Positions 1-9,957 of a DNA stretch of 64,000 nucleotides are shown here, in pieces; the stretch's first letter is position 1, and every line of letters begins with the position of its first letter. The notes under the pieces are model-generated. The model worked only from the letters and a program-made list of their open reading frames with translations. It searched no databases and was not told where the DNA came from. Source of the stretch: an uncultured Dehalococcoidia bacterium (GTDB lineage: Bacteria > Chloroflexota > Dehalococcoidia > Lucifugimonadales > GCA-2712585); the NCBI GenBank assembly GCA_958295715.1, contig OY282371.1:1783697-1847696 (forward strand), given 5' to 3'. The translations under genes and the position numbers were made by a program.

Positions 1-530
1 AAAGGCTCGGCGTTCTTGTAGAAGGGGACGCCGGTTCTCAGGCCGAAGTGCCAAGTCTTGCCGTCGCTCTCAACGCTCCAAGTGGTGGCGAGCTGAGGCT
101 CCTCCACGTTGGTCTTGATGTTGCGGCCAACCATGTGGCTGTATATCGGCATGAGCTTTTCCGAGACCTGGCTCATGGGATAGGGCACCGTGAACTGCTC
201 GTTCCCAGGCGGGAACGCAACCCTTAGCCTAGGCTGAACGGGTTCCATCATCATCGCCGTAGGAGCCGGCGTGGGTCGGGGCGTAGCCGTGGGCCTCGGT
301 GTGGGCCTAGGCGTAGCCGTCATGGCAGGAGTGGCAGTACGGGTTGGCATGGCCGTAGCCGTGGGCATAGCCGTTGGCGCGGGCGTGGCGCGGGTCGGCG
401 CCGGAGTGGCCGCAGGCGTGGGCGTGGCGTCATCGCCGCCGCAGGCGACGACAATGGCGCTCAAGGCCACCACGGCGGCCAAAATGCCGTAAAGCCTTCC
501 TTTCCAGAGGAGTCTCTTGATACCTTTCAT
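1..530 (-). CDS. ABC transporter family-5 solute-binding lipoprotein, N-terminal part (truncated by window edge)
   Basis: This gene reads leftward from ATG 528-530 and leaves the window at base 1, so only about 176 N-terminal residues are seen. The protein begins MKGIKRLLWKG, has a hydrophobic stretch, and a lipobox ending IVVAC at about residue 30, so it should be an exported lipoprotein. A low-complexity Pro/Thr/Ala/Met linker of about 55 residues follows. The start of the mature domain then reads PRLRVAFPPGNEQF, followed by a segment resembling the W-x-V-x-x-DGKTW-x-F-x-LR-x-GV-x-F signature of SBP_bac_5 (peptide/nickel-type binding proteins). Known family role: capture of a substrate outside the membrane for an ABC importer. 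The substrate cannot be inferred. A good sigma70-type promoter lies 79 bp upstream (609-636). Confidence 0.8.
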   Translation of the reverse strand, partial: MKGIKRLLWKGRLYGILAAVVALSAIVVACGGDDATPTPAATPAPTRATPAPTAMPTATAMPTRTATPAMTATPRPTPRPTATPRPTPAPTAMMMEPVQPRLRVAFPPGNEQFTVPYPMSQVSEKLMPIYSHMVGRNIKTNVEEPQLATTWSVESDGKTWHFGLRTGVPFYKNAEP

Positions 531-608
531 ATTTTACCCCCAAGATATTGTGTGCCAAGAATAGCTTGCAGGACATAGCCCCAAACCCCTTGGCAAAAGC
601 CTAGAGAT

Positions 609-636
609 TTTATAATCGTCTTCTGGATTTTGTCAA
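609..636 (-). promoter_or_regulatory. Sigma70-type promoter for the solute-binding lipoprotein
   Basis: On the minus strand TTGACA (631-636) is followed after 16 bp by TATAAA (609-614). The site is in an AT-rich island about 79 bp upstream of the ATG at 530. Both hexamers are near consensus in an otherwise GC-rich region. Confidence 0.65.
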
Positions 637-689
637 TACCTCAAACCGGTGGATATTTCCCGCGACTTAAGGAAACCGGCGCCGGCCCC

Positions 690-1690
690 GCCATCTCTCC
701 CCTCCGTCATTCCACTTCTCATACCCGTCATTCCCGCCCTCCACCCCTCGTCATTCCCGCGCAGGCGGGAATCCAGGGGAGGGGTGGGGCCGGTAGCAGG
801 CGGTACGGGGTGGACATGGCCGCCCGACCCTCTTTTGGCCGGTGGTTCAGCAACGGATGGCGTCCACGCGGTGCGCCTCTCGCAGAGATGCCGCGCGGTT
901 GGAGGGCAGCGGCTTCTATCCGTGGCTGGCCTTGGGCTGAAGGGGGGATGGATTCCCGCGCTCGCCCCCTCTTTTCTCGTCATTCCCGCGCAGGCGGGAA
1001 TCCAGGGGCGGGGGGAATAGGCCGGTTGCGGAGGCTACGGAATGGACATGGCCGCCCGGCCCTCTTTTGGCCGGTGGCTCAGTAACGGATGGCGTCCATG
1101 GGTGATGCCCCTCGCAAGAGATGCCGCCTTTTCTCGTCATTCCCGCGCAGGCGGGAATCCAGGGGCGGGGGGAACAGGCCGGTTGCGGAGGCTACGGAAT
1201 GGCCATGGCCGCCCGGCCTCTTTTGGCCGGTGGGCTGAACGGGGGATGGATTCCCGCCCTCGCCTCTCTTATCCGTCATTCCCGTGAAAACGGGAATCCA
1301 GGAAGGTCACGTCCCTGTCACGGAGGTCTCGCCTTTACGAACGGACGGGAGCGCGCGCCGTGGCGCGGTTGGGCTGCGCAACGCCAGTGGGGGATGGATT
1401 CCCGCGTCCCTTTTCTCGTCATTCCCGCCCCCTTTCTCGTCATTCCCGTGAAAACGGGAATCCAGGAAGGTCACGTCCCTGTTACGGAGGTCTCGCCCTT
1501 ACGAACGGACGGGAGCGCGCGCCGTGGCGCGGTTGGGCTGCGCAACGCCAGTGGGGGATGGATTCCCGCCTGCGCGGGAATGACGGAAGGGGTGGTCCCG
1601 AGGCTTGGGGCGTTGGCTTTGGGGTGTAAGGTTCCTGGATTCCCGTTTTCACGGGAATGACGGAGGGGAGGGGCCGGAATGACGGAATAG
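690..1690. repeat. Repeat-filled gap: array of ATTCCCGC palindromes and locally duplicated modules
   Basis: The 1.17-kb gap between atpC and the lipoprotein gene contains about ten copies of the palindrome ATTCCCGC-loop-GCGGGAAT or its variant ATTCCCGT-GAAA-ACGGGAAT. Two modules are directly repeated. One of about 130 bp starts at 1276 and again at 1438 (162-bp period) and is nearly identical. Another, starting with a palindrome and containing the phrase GGCCGGTTGCGGAGGCTACG, occurs at about 979 and 1135, with a diverged copy from about 750. The overlapping ORFs here on both strands translate the palindrome (recurrent SFPRRRESI-like or WIPACAGMT-like peptides). I reject them as genes. Confidence 0.85.
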
Positions 1691-1700
1691 GGGAGGGCGG

Positions 1701-2144
1701 CTAGGAGTCGGGAGAGGGGCCGCGCCGCGCCCTGGAGCCTGGCCTCCGCCTCCGGGCCACGGCCAAACGCACGGTCGCCCGTCGCAGCTGCGCCACCGCC
1801 TGCTCCAGGTCCACGTCGGCCTCCCGCATGGCGATGCGCTCCTCCGCCATCCGCACGGCGGCTTGGGCCCGCTCCTCGTCGATATCCTCCGAACGCTCGG
1901 CGGCGTCGGCCAGAACGCTCACCCGGTTCTCCATCACCTCCAGAAACCCGCCCGACACCGCCATGAAGGTCTCCTCGCCGTTCTTGCGCACCATCAACTC
2001 CCCGGGTTGCAGCATCGTCATGAGGGCGGCGTGATGGGGCAGTATCCCCAACTCGCCCTCTATGCCCGGGGCCAGCAGGGCCTCCACTTGGTCCGAGTAC
2101 ACCACCTCCTCGGCGGTGATGATTTCCAGCTGCATGGTCGCCAT
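1701..2144 (-). CDS. atpC: ATP synthase F1 epsilon subunit
   Basis: A 147-residue epsilon subunit of the F1 central stalk, which couples rotation and can inhibit ATP hydrolysis. The N-terminal beta-sandwich is typical: LEIITAEEVVYSDQVE, the conserved GxLGILPHHA-type segment at about 31-40 (ELGILPHHA), and a VSGGFLEV strand. The C-terminal helical hairpin (about 88-140) is rich in Glu/Ala/Arg and ends in a very basic [12 protein letters not shown] tail. It is the last gene of the atp operon, 12 bp downstream of atpD. Length is at the upper normal range for the family. Confidence 0.95.
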   Translation of the reverse strand: MATMQLEIITAEEVVYSDQVEALLAPGIEGELGILPHHAALMTMLQPGELMVRKNGEETFMAVSGGFLEVMENRVSVLADAAERSEDIDEERAQAAVRMAEERIAMREADVDLEQAVAQLRRATVRLAVARRRRPGSRARRGPSPDS

Positions 2145-2156
2145 TATTCGCCGCCC

Positions 2157-3560
<1,404 letters not shown>

Positions 3561-3617
3561 TTAGGACGATTATATTAGGACGCGGGCCGGCTCATATAAG
3601 ACCCAGACCGGCGGCGG

Positions 3618-4481
3618 TCACGATTCCAGGGCCATGGCGCCGCCCACGATGTCCAACAGTTCCCCGGTAATGCTGTCCTGCCGCACCTTGTTGAGCTCCA
3701 GCGTAAGGTCTCCCACCATCTCCTTGGCGTTGTCGGTGGCGTTGCGCATGGCCACCATGCGGGCCGACTGCTCGCTGGCGCTGAGTTCCAACAAAGCGTG
3801 ATACACCTGCATCTCGACGAAGCGGGGCAGCAGATGCTCCAGCACAACCCACGGGTCCGGCTCGTAGATGTACCCGACCCGCGACTCCCCCTCCAGGTCG
3901 GCGGCCTCAATGGGCAGCAGCCGGGAAACGACGGCCCGTTGGGACGTGAGGGACACGAACTGCGGGTAGGCCACGTACACCTCATCCACGCTGCCCTGGT
4001 TATAGTCGTTGGCTATTATCTGGCAGATGGGCAGTATCTGCGACATGGCCGGCCTATCGCCCAGGTTGACGAAGACAGCCTGCACGTCCTGGCCCGTTCT
4101 CACCACAAAATCCCGCCCCTTGCGGCCCACGGCGATAACCCTAACGGGGGTTGGCCGCTTCTCAAGGATGAACTGGGCCACCGTGCGGTTCAGGGTCCCG
4201 TGGAGGCCGCCGCAAAGCCCCCGGTCGGGGGTCATGTGCAGAAGGCTGATTCTGCTCACGGGCCTCTGCTCCAAAAGGGGGTGGCCCTCCTCAGTCTCCT
4301 GGGGCTGGGCCTTCAGGTCGGCGATAACCTGCTGAATCTTCTGGGCGTAGGGCCGCCCGGCCAGCACCGCGTTCTGAGCGCGCCGCATCCTAGAGGCGGC
4401 TATCATCTCCATGGCATGAGTCACCTTGGCGGTGTTCTCTATGCTGCGGATTCTTCGTCGCAGCTGCCTCAAGCTGGCCAT
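3618..4481 (-). CDS. atpG: ATP synthase F1 gamma subunit
   Basis: A 287-residue gamma subunit, the rotor shaft inside the alpha3beta3 hexamer. The N-terminal helix MASLRQLRRRIRSIENTAKVT-like start and THAMEMIAASRMRRAQ are diagnostic. So is the C-terminal helix ATDNAKEMVGDLTLELNKVRQDSITGELLDIVGGAMAL, which pairs with the N-terminal helix in the coiled-coil shaft. The middle GDRGLCGGLH-type segment appears as PDRGLCGGLHGTLN. It is co-directional with atpA (31-bp gap) and atpD. Confidence 0.96.
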   Translation of the reverse strand: MASLRQLRRRIRSIENTAKVTHAMEMIAASRMRRAQNAVLAGRPYAQKIQQVIADLKAQPQETEEGHPLLEQRPVSRISLLHMTPDRGLCGGLHGTLNRTVAQFILEKRPTPVRVIAVGRKGRDFVVRTGQDVQAVFVNLGDRPAMSQILPICQIIANDYNQGSVDEVYVAYPQFVSLTSQRAVVSRLLPIEAADLEGESRVGYIYEPDPWVVLEHLLPRFVEMQVYHALLELSASEQSARMVAMRNATDNAKEMVGDLTLELNKVRQDSITGELLDIVGGAMALES

Positions 4482-4512
4482 GCTAAGCCGCCTCTACCAT
4501 AGGAAACCGGGC

Positions 4513-6027
4513 CTACTCCCCACCGAAGCCGGCCTTGAACTCCGTAATAGCCTTCTTCAAGACCTCCTCCGTTTCGGGCTTGATCTCCTTGTCCTCCATG
4601 ATGCGCGTCTCAATCTCCCCGTGGGAGGCGGCCATGTAGCGGTGAAGCTGGGCCTCGAACTCCCGGCACCGGGGTATGGGGACGTCGTCGACGAAGCCGT
4701 TGTTGAGGGCGTAGAAGATGATGGCCTGTCTCCCCATTGACAGGGGCTGGTACTGGGGCTGCTTGAGTATCTCGATGCTCCGCTGGCCCCGCTCCAACTG
4801 CGCCCTGGTCTCGCGGTCCAGGTCCGCCGTGCCGAACTGGGCGAAGGTGGCCAGTTCGCTGTACTGGGCCAGGTCTATCCGCAGCCTTCCCGCCACCCGG
4901 CGGATGGCGCGGGTCTGGGCCGCCCCGCCGACGCGGGACACGGAAAGGCCCACGTTAACCGCCGGCCTTATCCCGGCGTTGAAGGCCTCCGGCTCAAGGT
5001 ATATCTGGCCGTCGGTGATGGATATCACGTTGGTGGGAATGTAGGCCGACACGTCTCCCGCCTGGGTCTCAATCACCGGCAGGGCCGTGAGGGAGCCGCC
5101 CCCGTACTCCGGGGCCAGCTTGGCCGCCCTCTCGAGGAGCCGGCTGTGAAGGTAGAACACGTCGCCGGGGTAGGCCTCCCGGCCCGGGGGGCGCCTCAGC
5201 AGCAGGGACATCTGGCGATAGGCCCAGGCGTGCTTGGTCAGGTCGTCGTAGATGATGAGGGCCTCCCGGCCCGACTCCATGAACTCCTCGCCCATGGCGC
5301 AGCCCGCGTAGGGCGCGATGTACTGCAACGGCGCCGGGTCCGAGGCGTTGGCCGCCACAACCACCGTGTGCTCCATGGCCCCGTGCTGTTCCAGCGTGGA
5401 CACCACCTGGGCCACCTTCCCCTGCTTTTGGCCTATGGCAACGTAGATGCAGAGCAGGTTTTGCCCCTTCTGGTTGATGATGGCGTCCAAGGCTATGGCG
5501 GACTTGCCCGTGGACCGGTCGCCGATAATCAACTCCCTCTGCCCGCGGCCGATGGGTATCATGGCGTCGATGGCCTTGATGCCCGTCTGCACCGGGGTGT
5601 CCACCGACTGGCGGGTAACCACGTTGGGGGCTATCCGCTCCACGGGGCGGGTCTTGGTGGCGCGGATGGGGCCTCTGCCGTCCAGAGGCCGCCCCAAGGC
5701 GTCAACCACCCGGCCCACCAACTCATCGCCCACGGGGGCCTCGATAATCCTGCCGGTGGACCTGACCGTGTCCCCCTCTTTGACGGCGTTGGCGTCACCC
5801 ATAATGGCGGCGCCAACCGTGTCCTCCTCCAGATTCAGGGCCAGCCCCAGCATACCCCCGGGGAACTCTAGGAGTTCGCTGTACTGGACGCCCTGAAGCC
5901 CCTGTATCCGGGCGATGCCGTCACCCGTCTCCACGACGGAGCCGACGTCCACCATCTGGAGTTCACCCTCAAACTCCTCTATCTGTCGTCGAATAACCGA
6001 AACGATATCGGAACCACGGGTGGTCAT
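4513..6027 (-). CDS. atpA: ATP synthase F1 alpha subunit
   Basis: A 504-residue non-catalytic nucleotide-binding subunit of F1. The N-terminal membrane-proximal helix ([15 protein letters not shown]) is present. The P-loop reads GDRSTGKSA, where most homologues have GDRQTGKTA, a conservative change. The alpha-specific arginine-finger region [18 protein letters not shown] and the C-terminal helical domain ending in EFKAGFGGE-like residues are also present. It sits 28 bp downstream of atpH and 31 bp upstream of atpG. Confidence 0.97.
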   Translation of the reverse strand: MTTRGSDIVSVIRRQIEEFEGELQMVDVGSVVETGDGIARIQGLQGVQYSELLEFPGGMLGLALNLEEDTVGAAIMGDANAVKEGDTVRSTGRIIEAPVGDELVGRVVDALGRPLDGRGPIRATKTRPVERIAPNVVTRQSVDTPVQTGIKAIDAMIPIGRGQRELIIGDRSTGKSAIALDAIINQKGQNLLCIYVAIGQKQGKVAQVVSTLEQHGAMEHTVVVAANASDPAPLQYIAPYAGCAMGEEFMESGREALIIYDDLTKHAWAYRQMSLLLRRPPGREAYPGDVFYLHSRLLERAAKLAPEYGGGSLTALPVIETQAGDVSAYIPTNVISITDGQIYLEPEAFNAGIRPAVNVGLSVSRVGGAAQTRAIRRVAGRLRIDLAQYSELATFAQFGTADLDRETRAQLERGQRSIEILKQPQYQPLSMGRQAIIFYALNNGFVDDVPIPRCREFEAQLHRYMAASHGEIETRIMEDKEIKPETEEVLKKAITEFKAGFGGE

Positions 6028-6055
6028 TTATGCCTCCTAATACGGCCTCAGCCCG

Positions 6056-6616
6056 CTAACGGAGCGGGGCCGTCTCCAACTCCTCTTTAAGACTCTCCAA
6101 CTTCGACTTGGCGCTGCCGTCCATGAGCTTGTCGCCGACCTGTATAACCAGCCCTCCAAGGATGGACGGGTCAACCCGGGCGTCCAGGGCCACGCGGCCG
6201 CCCGTCATCCGCTCCACGAACCCCACAATCCCCCGCCTCTCCGGCTCCTCCAAGGGTATGGCGGAGTGGACCTTGACCCGTTCGATGCCGCGGCGACGGT
6301 CCAGCAACCGCCGGTACTCGTCTTCCACCTGCCCGGCCTGCTCCACAAGGCCCTTGGACACCATCAGGGAGAGCAGGTTTCGCGCCGTGGGCGTCACGCC
6401 GCCCAGGGCCTCGGCGATGGCCGCCGCCTTTCGTTTCAGGGGAACTTTGGCGTGGCTGAGGAAGGCCTTGAACTCCCTGTTATCCAGGGACTCGCCGATG
6501 ACGCGCAGGTCCGCCGTCCACCGGTCCAAGGCCGCGTCCACGCGCGACGGCTCTTGAGCCGCGGCCATCCCGTAGATAGCCTGGGCGTACCGCTTGGCCC
6601 AACTCCTTCCCGCCAT
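6056..6616 (-). CDS. atpH: ATP synthase F1 delta subunit
   Basis: A 186-residue delta (OSCP) subunit that ties the peripheral stalk to the top of F1. The N-terminal six-helix domain begins with SWAKRYAQAIYGMA, matching the family motif (A)xxYAxALfxxA. The C-terminal domain has RMTGGRVALDARVDPSILGGLVIQVGDKLMDGSAKSKLESL, the diagnostic IxGGxxixvGdxxxDgSv-type signature. Seven bases separate it from upstream atpF, consistent with tight translational coupling. Confidence 0.95.
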   Translation of the reverse strand: MAGRSWAKRYAQAIYGMAAAQEPSRVDAALDRWTADLRVIGESLDNREFKAFLSHAKVPLKRKAAAIAEALGGVTPTARNLLSLMVSKGLVEQAGQVEDEYRRLLDRRRGIERVKVHSAIPLEEPERRGIVGFVERMTGGRVALDARVDPSILGGLVIQVGDKLMDGSAKSKLESLKEELETAPLR

Positions 6617-6622
6617 AACCCG

Positions 6623-7129
6623 CTAGTCCTTCCTCACCTGCTGCCCCTCATCCAAGACACGGGCTATCAGCGCCCTGTGCACCTTTTCATCGAGGGACTG
6701 GCCGATAACCCGCTCGGCGGCCTGAATGGCAAGGCGGGCGAAGTGGGTCTTGACCTCGTCGATGGCCCCGTCCCGCTCCTGCTGAATATCCTGCCTGGCC
6801 CTGGACACGAAGGCCTCGGCCTCCTGTCGCGCCTTGGCCATCTCCTCCTCGCGGAACCTCTCGGCCTGCTCCCGGGCCTGTTCCAGCATATGCTGGCCCT
6901 CCCTGCGGGCCTTGCGCAGCTCCGCCTGGGTCCTCGCCTCCGACTCAGCCGCCTGCTCCTTGGCCCTTTCCGCCGCCTCCAGGCTCTCGCGGATGCGCTC
7001 GGAGCGCTGGTCCAGGAGCTTGAGGATGGGCTTGTAGGCGAACAGGTACAGGATGGCCAACAGGATGGCGAAGTTGACCAGGAACACCAGCAGGCTGGGT
7101 ATGTTCAAGCCTAGCTCAGCCATAGGCAA
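6623..7129 (-). CDS. atpF: ATP synthase F0 subunit b
   Basis: A 168-residue peripheral stalk subunit. One membrane helix near the N-terminus (about residues 8-30, LNIPSLLVFLVNFAILLAIL) is followed by a long charged amphipathic helix of about 110 residues rich in E/A/R/K that forms the b-dimer coiled coil. The PILKLLDQRSERIRESLE segment is typical just after the membrane helix. Only one b gene is present, so the stalk should be a b homodimer rather than b/b'. Confidence 0.95.
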   Translation of the reverse strand: MPMAELGLNIPSLLVFLVNFAILLAILYLFAYKPILKLLDQRSERIRESLEAAERAKEQAAESEARTQAELRKARREGQHMLEQAREQAERFREEEMAKARQEAEAFVSRARQDIQQERDGAIDEVKTHFARLAIQAAERVIGQSLDEKVHRALIARVLDEGQQVRKD

Positions 7130-7162
7130 CCTCTCTTCCCACCGGACTGCTCATTATCGCCT

Positions 7163-7462
<300 letters not shown>

Positions 7463-7481
7463 TCACGCAGTGATATTTTTG

Positions 7482-7583
7482 TCACCGGTCCTGACGGCTG
7501 GCGTAGATGGCGAATATGCCGCTCATCGCCGCCGCCGCTATGCCAGTGACCACTATCAGAAACAGCAGAATCAGTACATCCAC
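7482..7583 (-). CDS. 33-residue single-membrane-helix protein inside the atp operon
   Basis: A short ORF in the 197-bp gap between atpB and atpE. It starts with GTG at 7581-7583, has GGGAGG six bases upstream and an in-frame TAA immediately before the start, and ends with TGA at 7482-7484. The peptide is 33 residues: an acidic/polar first residue pair, a continuous hydrophobic helix of about 24 residues (VLILLFLIVVTGIAAAAMSG and on), then a polar RQDR tail. The topology would be one membrane helix. I do not recognise the family. The operon position suggests an accessory F0 peptide or assembly factor, but that is inference only. Strong ribosome binding, a clean start and membrane character argue that it is real rather than chance. 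Confidence 0.6.
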   Translation of the reverse strand: MDVLILLFLIVVTGIAAAAMSGIFAIYASRQDR

Positions 7584-7650
7584 CGTTTACCTCCCTAACC
7601 TGAGTTTAACCATTGGAACCCCAATCATTTCACTGTCAATCCTCTCACTA

Positions 7651-8835
7651 TCAGTCCTCGTGGTGGGCGATGGCCACCGTTGCGAAGGTAAGGGTTAAGC
7701 CCGCGAATATCATCGCCTGAATGAAGCCCACCAGCAACTCCAGCCCGTAGAAGGGCACGCTGAAGACGAAGGGCACCAGGAAGGCGGACACCAGGATTAA
7801 CAGCTTACCCGCCAGCATATTACCAAAAAGCCTGAAGGTAAAGCTCACCACGCGGATGAGTTCGCTCAGCCCCTCGAGTATCCCGACGAAAAGGTCGATG
7901 GGGCCGTTGAGCAGCCTGCCGGGACCCTTGATGAGGGTCTTGAAGCGGAAGAACTTGCTCAGGTATCCGAAGCCCAGCCGCCGGAGTCCCCAGAACTCCA
8001 CGAACAGGAAGGCCACTATCGCCAAGGCCAACGGCATGTTGATGTCGGTGCCGGCGGGACGCAGCAGGTCTATCCGGGGCGTGGCGCCCTGCTCCACGTG
8101 TTCAACTATAAGCTCTCCGTGATGCTTCACGGCTCCCAGCTTCACCTTCTCGCCAACGGCGCTGGCCGCCAGGCACGGGGCCGGGGAGCAGTCGCCCTTG
8201 AGTTCCTCCCCAACCTTGGAACTGTCCTCCATGTGGAAGGATGTCCCGTCCTCCAGGCTGAAGCCGCCGTCGCTGACCGCGGCGATGACCCCGTGAAGCT
8301 CCATCTCCACGTCCTCCCCCGTCTCCTCAATGAAGGCGGCGTTGGCCGTGGGCGAAGAGTCAAAGCCGAGGGATGGATATATGGGAAGCAGTCCCAGCCA
8401 GGCGTTGAAGAGCACGAACAGGAAGATGGTGGCGATTATGGGGAAAAAGGCCCTGGCCACCGCCTTGCCCGAGACGCCCTCCACGAAGTTGAGCAGGCCC
8501 TCCACCATCACCTCGACGAACCCCTGGAGTCTGCCCGGCACCAAGCGCCTTCGGGAGGCCGCCGCCACGAAAATGACCACCAATACCAGGGTGGTGAACC
8601 ATGACGAAATCATGGAGTTGGTTATGGCGAAGCCGGTGAACCCTAAGTTGCCGCCCCGGGCCGCGCTCTCCCGCTCCTCGGCGGGGAACACCGCCGAGGC
8701 GGGCAGGTGGACCTCGGGGGCGTCGAGCAGCCGGTCGGTGTTGAAAAGCTCCGAGCCGACGGCTCCAACGATAAACCCAAACAGCAACAGGGCCACCAGC
8801 CCAACGCCGGCCCCTATGAACAGTCGCTTAGCCAC
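7651..8835 (-). CDS. atpB: ATP synthase F0 subunit a with an extra extracytoplasmic domain
   Basis: A 394-residue subunit a, the stator half of the proton channel; homologues are usually about 220-290 residues. The essential arginine is R335 in SFTFRLFGNM, followed by the last helices (GLELLVGFIQAMIFAGLTLTF). The usual loop between helix 2 (FLFVLFNAWLGLLP, about 137-151) and helix 3 (DINMPLALAIVAF, about 264-276) is enlarged by about 85-90 residues (about 165-255). The insert reads as beta-rich: HGVIAAVSDGGFSLEDGTSF, then VGEKVKLGAVKHHGELIVE, with two cysteines (C216, C221). The strand-turn pattern resembles DUF5666/OB-like domains. By the E. coli topology this loop faces outside. The gene ends before the 33-codon ORF and lies 3 bp after atpI/Z. 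Confidence 0.95.
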   Translation of the reverse strand: MAKRLFIGAGVGLVALLLFGFIVGAVGSELFNTDRLLDAPEVHLPASAVFPAEERESAARGGNLGFTGFAITNSMISSWFTTLVLVVIFVAAASRRRLVPGRLQGFVEVMVEGLLNFVEGVSGKAVARAFFPIIATIFLFVLFNAWLGLLPIYPSLGFDSSPTANAAFIEETGEDVEMELHGVIAAVSDGGFSLEDGTSFHMEDSSKVGEELKGDCSPAPCLAASAVGEKVKLGAVKHHGELIVEHVEQGATPRIDLLRPAGTDINMPLALAIVAFLFVEFWGLRRLGFGYLSKFFRFKTLIKGPGRLLNGPIDLFVGILEGLSELIRVVSFTFRLFGNMLAGKLLILVSAFLVPFVFSVPFYGLELLVGFIQAMIFAGLTLTFATVAIAHHED

Positions 8836-8838
8836 TCG

Positions 8839-9081
8839 TTAGTCCCGGCCCTCCCCGGAGTCATGGTCGGACTGGCCCGCGTCCTGGAACAGCGGGGCCA
8901 CCATCTTATACATGCCATAAAAGGCCACCGCCACCCCCAACAGGACGCCGCCTAGGAGGAAGAGGGGTGAAGCGCCTAATTTTTTGTCTAGCCACAGACC
9001 CGCGATAACTCCCAACACTACGCATAAGGCCACGTACCACCCCATCCCTGCAACCCTGAGAGCCAGAAGCCAGCCAGGCAT
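8839..9081 (-). CDS. AtpI/AtpZ-like F0 accessory membrane protein
   Basis: An 80-residue protein with two predicted membrane helices (about 8-30 and 38-62). It contains GLWLDKKLGASPLFLLGGVLLGVAVAFYGMY, the signature of the AtpI/AtpZ family (small proteins at the head of atp operons, linked to c-ring assembly or Mg/Ca uptake). A polar, acidic tail follows. It is the first gene of the operon and stops 3 bp before atpB. The start ATG at 9079-9081 has AGGCAGGT just upstream. A good promoter lies at 9109-9137. Confidence 0.85.
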   Translation of the reverse strand: MPGWLLALRVAGMGWYVALCVVLGVIAGLWLDKKLGASPLFLLGGVLLGVAVAFYGMYKMVAPLFQDAGQSDHDSGEGRD

Positions 9082-9108
9082 TACCTGCCTACAAACAAAA
9101 CTCAGTGA

Positions 9109-9137
9109 ACCCTATCACCAGCCCCGCCCAAAGTCAA
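9109..9137 (-). promoter_or_regulatory. Probable promoter of the atp operon
   Basis: On the minus strand TTGACT (9132-9137), a 17-bp spacer and TAGGGT (9109-9114) lie 28 bp upstream of the first operon gene. The -35 box is nearly consensus and the -10 box is moderate. No other candidate is seen between the repeat block at 9238 and the start codon. Confidence 0.5.
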
Positions 9138-9237
9138 CCCGGCCCCCTCAACGAATGCGCCCACCCACCCAGCAAGGGGGCCAGAGCGCCCGCTCCTTAT
9201 TCCAACCCCTCAGCCGGCATTTCTATCCCCTTCTCTT

Positions 9238-9495
9238 TTCCGTCATTCCCGCGCAGGCGGGAATCCATCTTTCCTTATCCCCTTCTAACGCCATCGTCCT
9301 TCTTGTGACAGAGTTCCGGGCTGGGGCGGCAGGTTGGGCCGGGGGAGTGAGAGCGACACATTAGCCGTTTGGGGGTGGGGCCTTCCTGAGATTCCCGCCT
9401 GCGCGGGAAGGGCACGCGTGCCCACTTAGTTTTGAGGAACGCTGGTTTTGGGATGAAGGCTTCCTGGATTCCCGTTTTCACGGGAATGACGAACA
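9238..9495. repeat. REPIN-like composite repeat block
   Basis: An inverted pair of palindromes (about 9243-9263 and 9391-9407) encloses the conserved core seen elsewhere (CTAACGCCATCGTCC, GGCGGCAGGTTGGGCC, GAGAGCGACACATTAGCCG). It is directly followed by the second module type (GGGCACGCGTGCCCACTTAG, TTTTGAGGAACGCTGGTTTTG) and a third palindrome of the TTTC-loop type at about 9469-9488. The rest of the 457-bp gap (9082-9538) holds the atp promoter and nothing else recognisable. Confidence 0.85.
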
Positions 9496-9538
9496 CGGGG
9501 GGGTGAGCGGGATGACGGGGGGGAGGTCGGCACGCGCC

Positions 9539-9814
9539 CTAGCTCTGGCACCTCCCCATAAACCAGCCAAAGACCATGAGGTAGAAGCCCAAAAGCAGAG
9601 CCCCCGACCATGAGCCTTTACCGACGTTCTTAGCGCCACACTCGACACAAATCACCAGTCTGGCGCTTATATTCGCTATCAGCCACTTTATGTGCTCCAT
9701 AAGGAAAGTAAAGATGGCTAATAAAATCTGCATTATTCCTCTTAAGAGCCCTACTAAGATCTCAGCCGTAGCCTCGGTACCATCATCACCCTTTCTCCTT
9801 CTTCTCCTGGCCAT
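9539..9814 (-). CDS. Small basic membrane protein of unknown function
   Basis: 91 residues. A strongly basic start (MARRRRRKGDDG) is followed by two hydrophobic segments (about 20-50 and 72-87) and a cytosolic-type CVECGAKN half zinc-ribbon motif (about 57-64) between them; a single Cys is near the end (GRCQS). The ATG at 9812-9814 has GGGGAGG 7 bases upstream. The gene is less GC-rich than its neighbours and sits alone between two repeat blocks, which hints at transfer or relaxed origin. I do not recognise a family. Confidence 0.6.
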   Translation of the reverse strand: MARRRRRKGDDGTEATAEILVGLLRGIMQILLAIFTFLMEHIKWLIANISARLVICVECGAKNVGKGSWSGALLLGFYLMVFGWFMGRCQS

Positions 9815-9957
9815 TCCTTGACCTCCCCTTATAGCGCCGATTCCGTGTGTTCGGCGCGCAATCCCAATCCTCTTTCAAATGGCAAACAAAGGCAAGCTGG
9901 CGGTTTGGACAATCCCGTACCCCTTGCCACCCTATCCGCTCTTCCCGCCTCCTCTCT

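Noticed and set aside
630-1660. Long overlapping ORFs on both strands between atpC and the lipoprotein gene
   Set aside because: Their peptides are translations of the palindrome (PRRRESI, WIPACAGMT type) repeated throughout the window, with no ribosome sites or homology.
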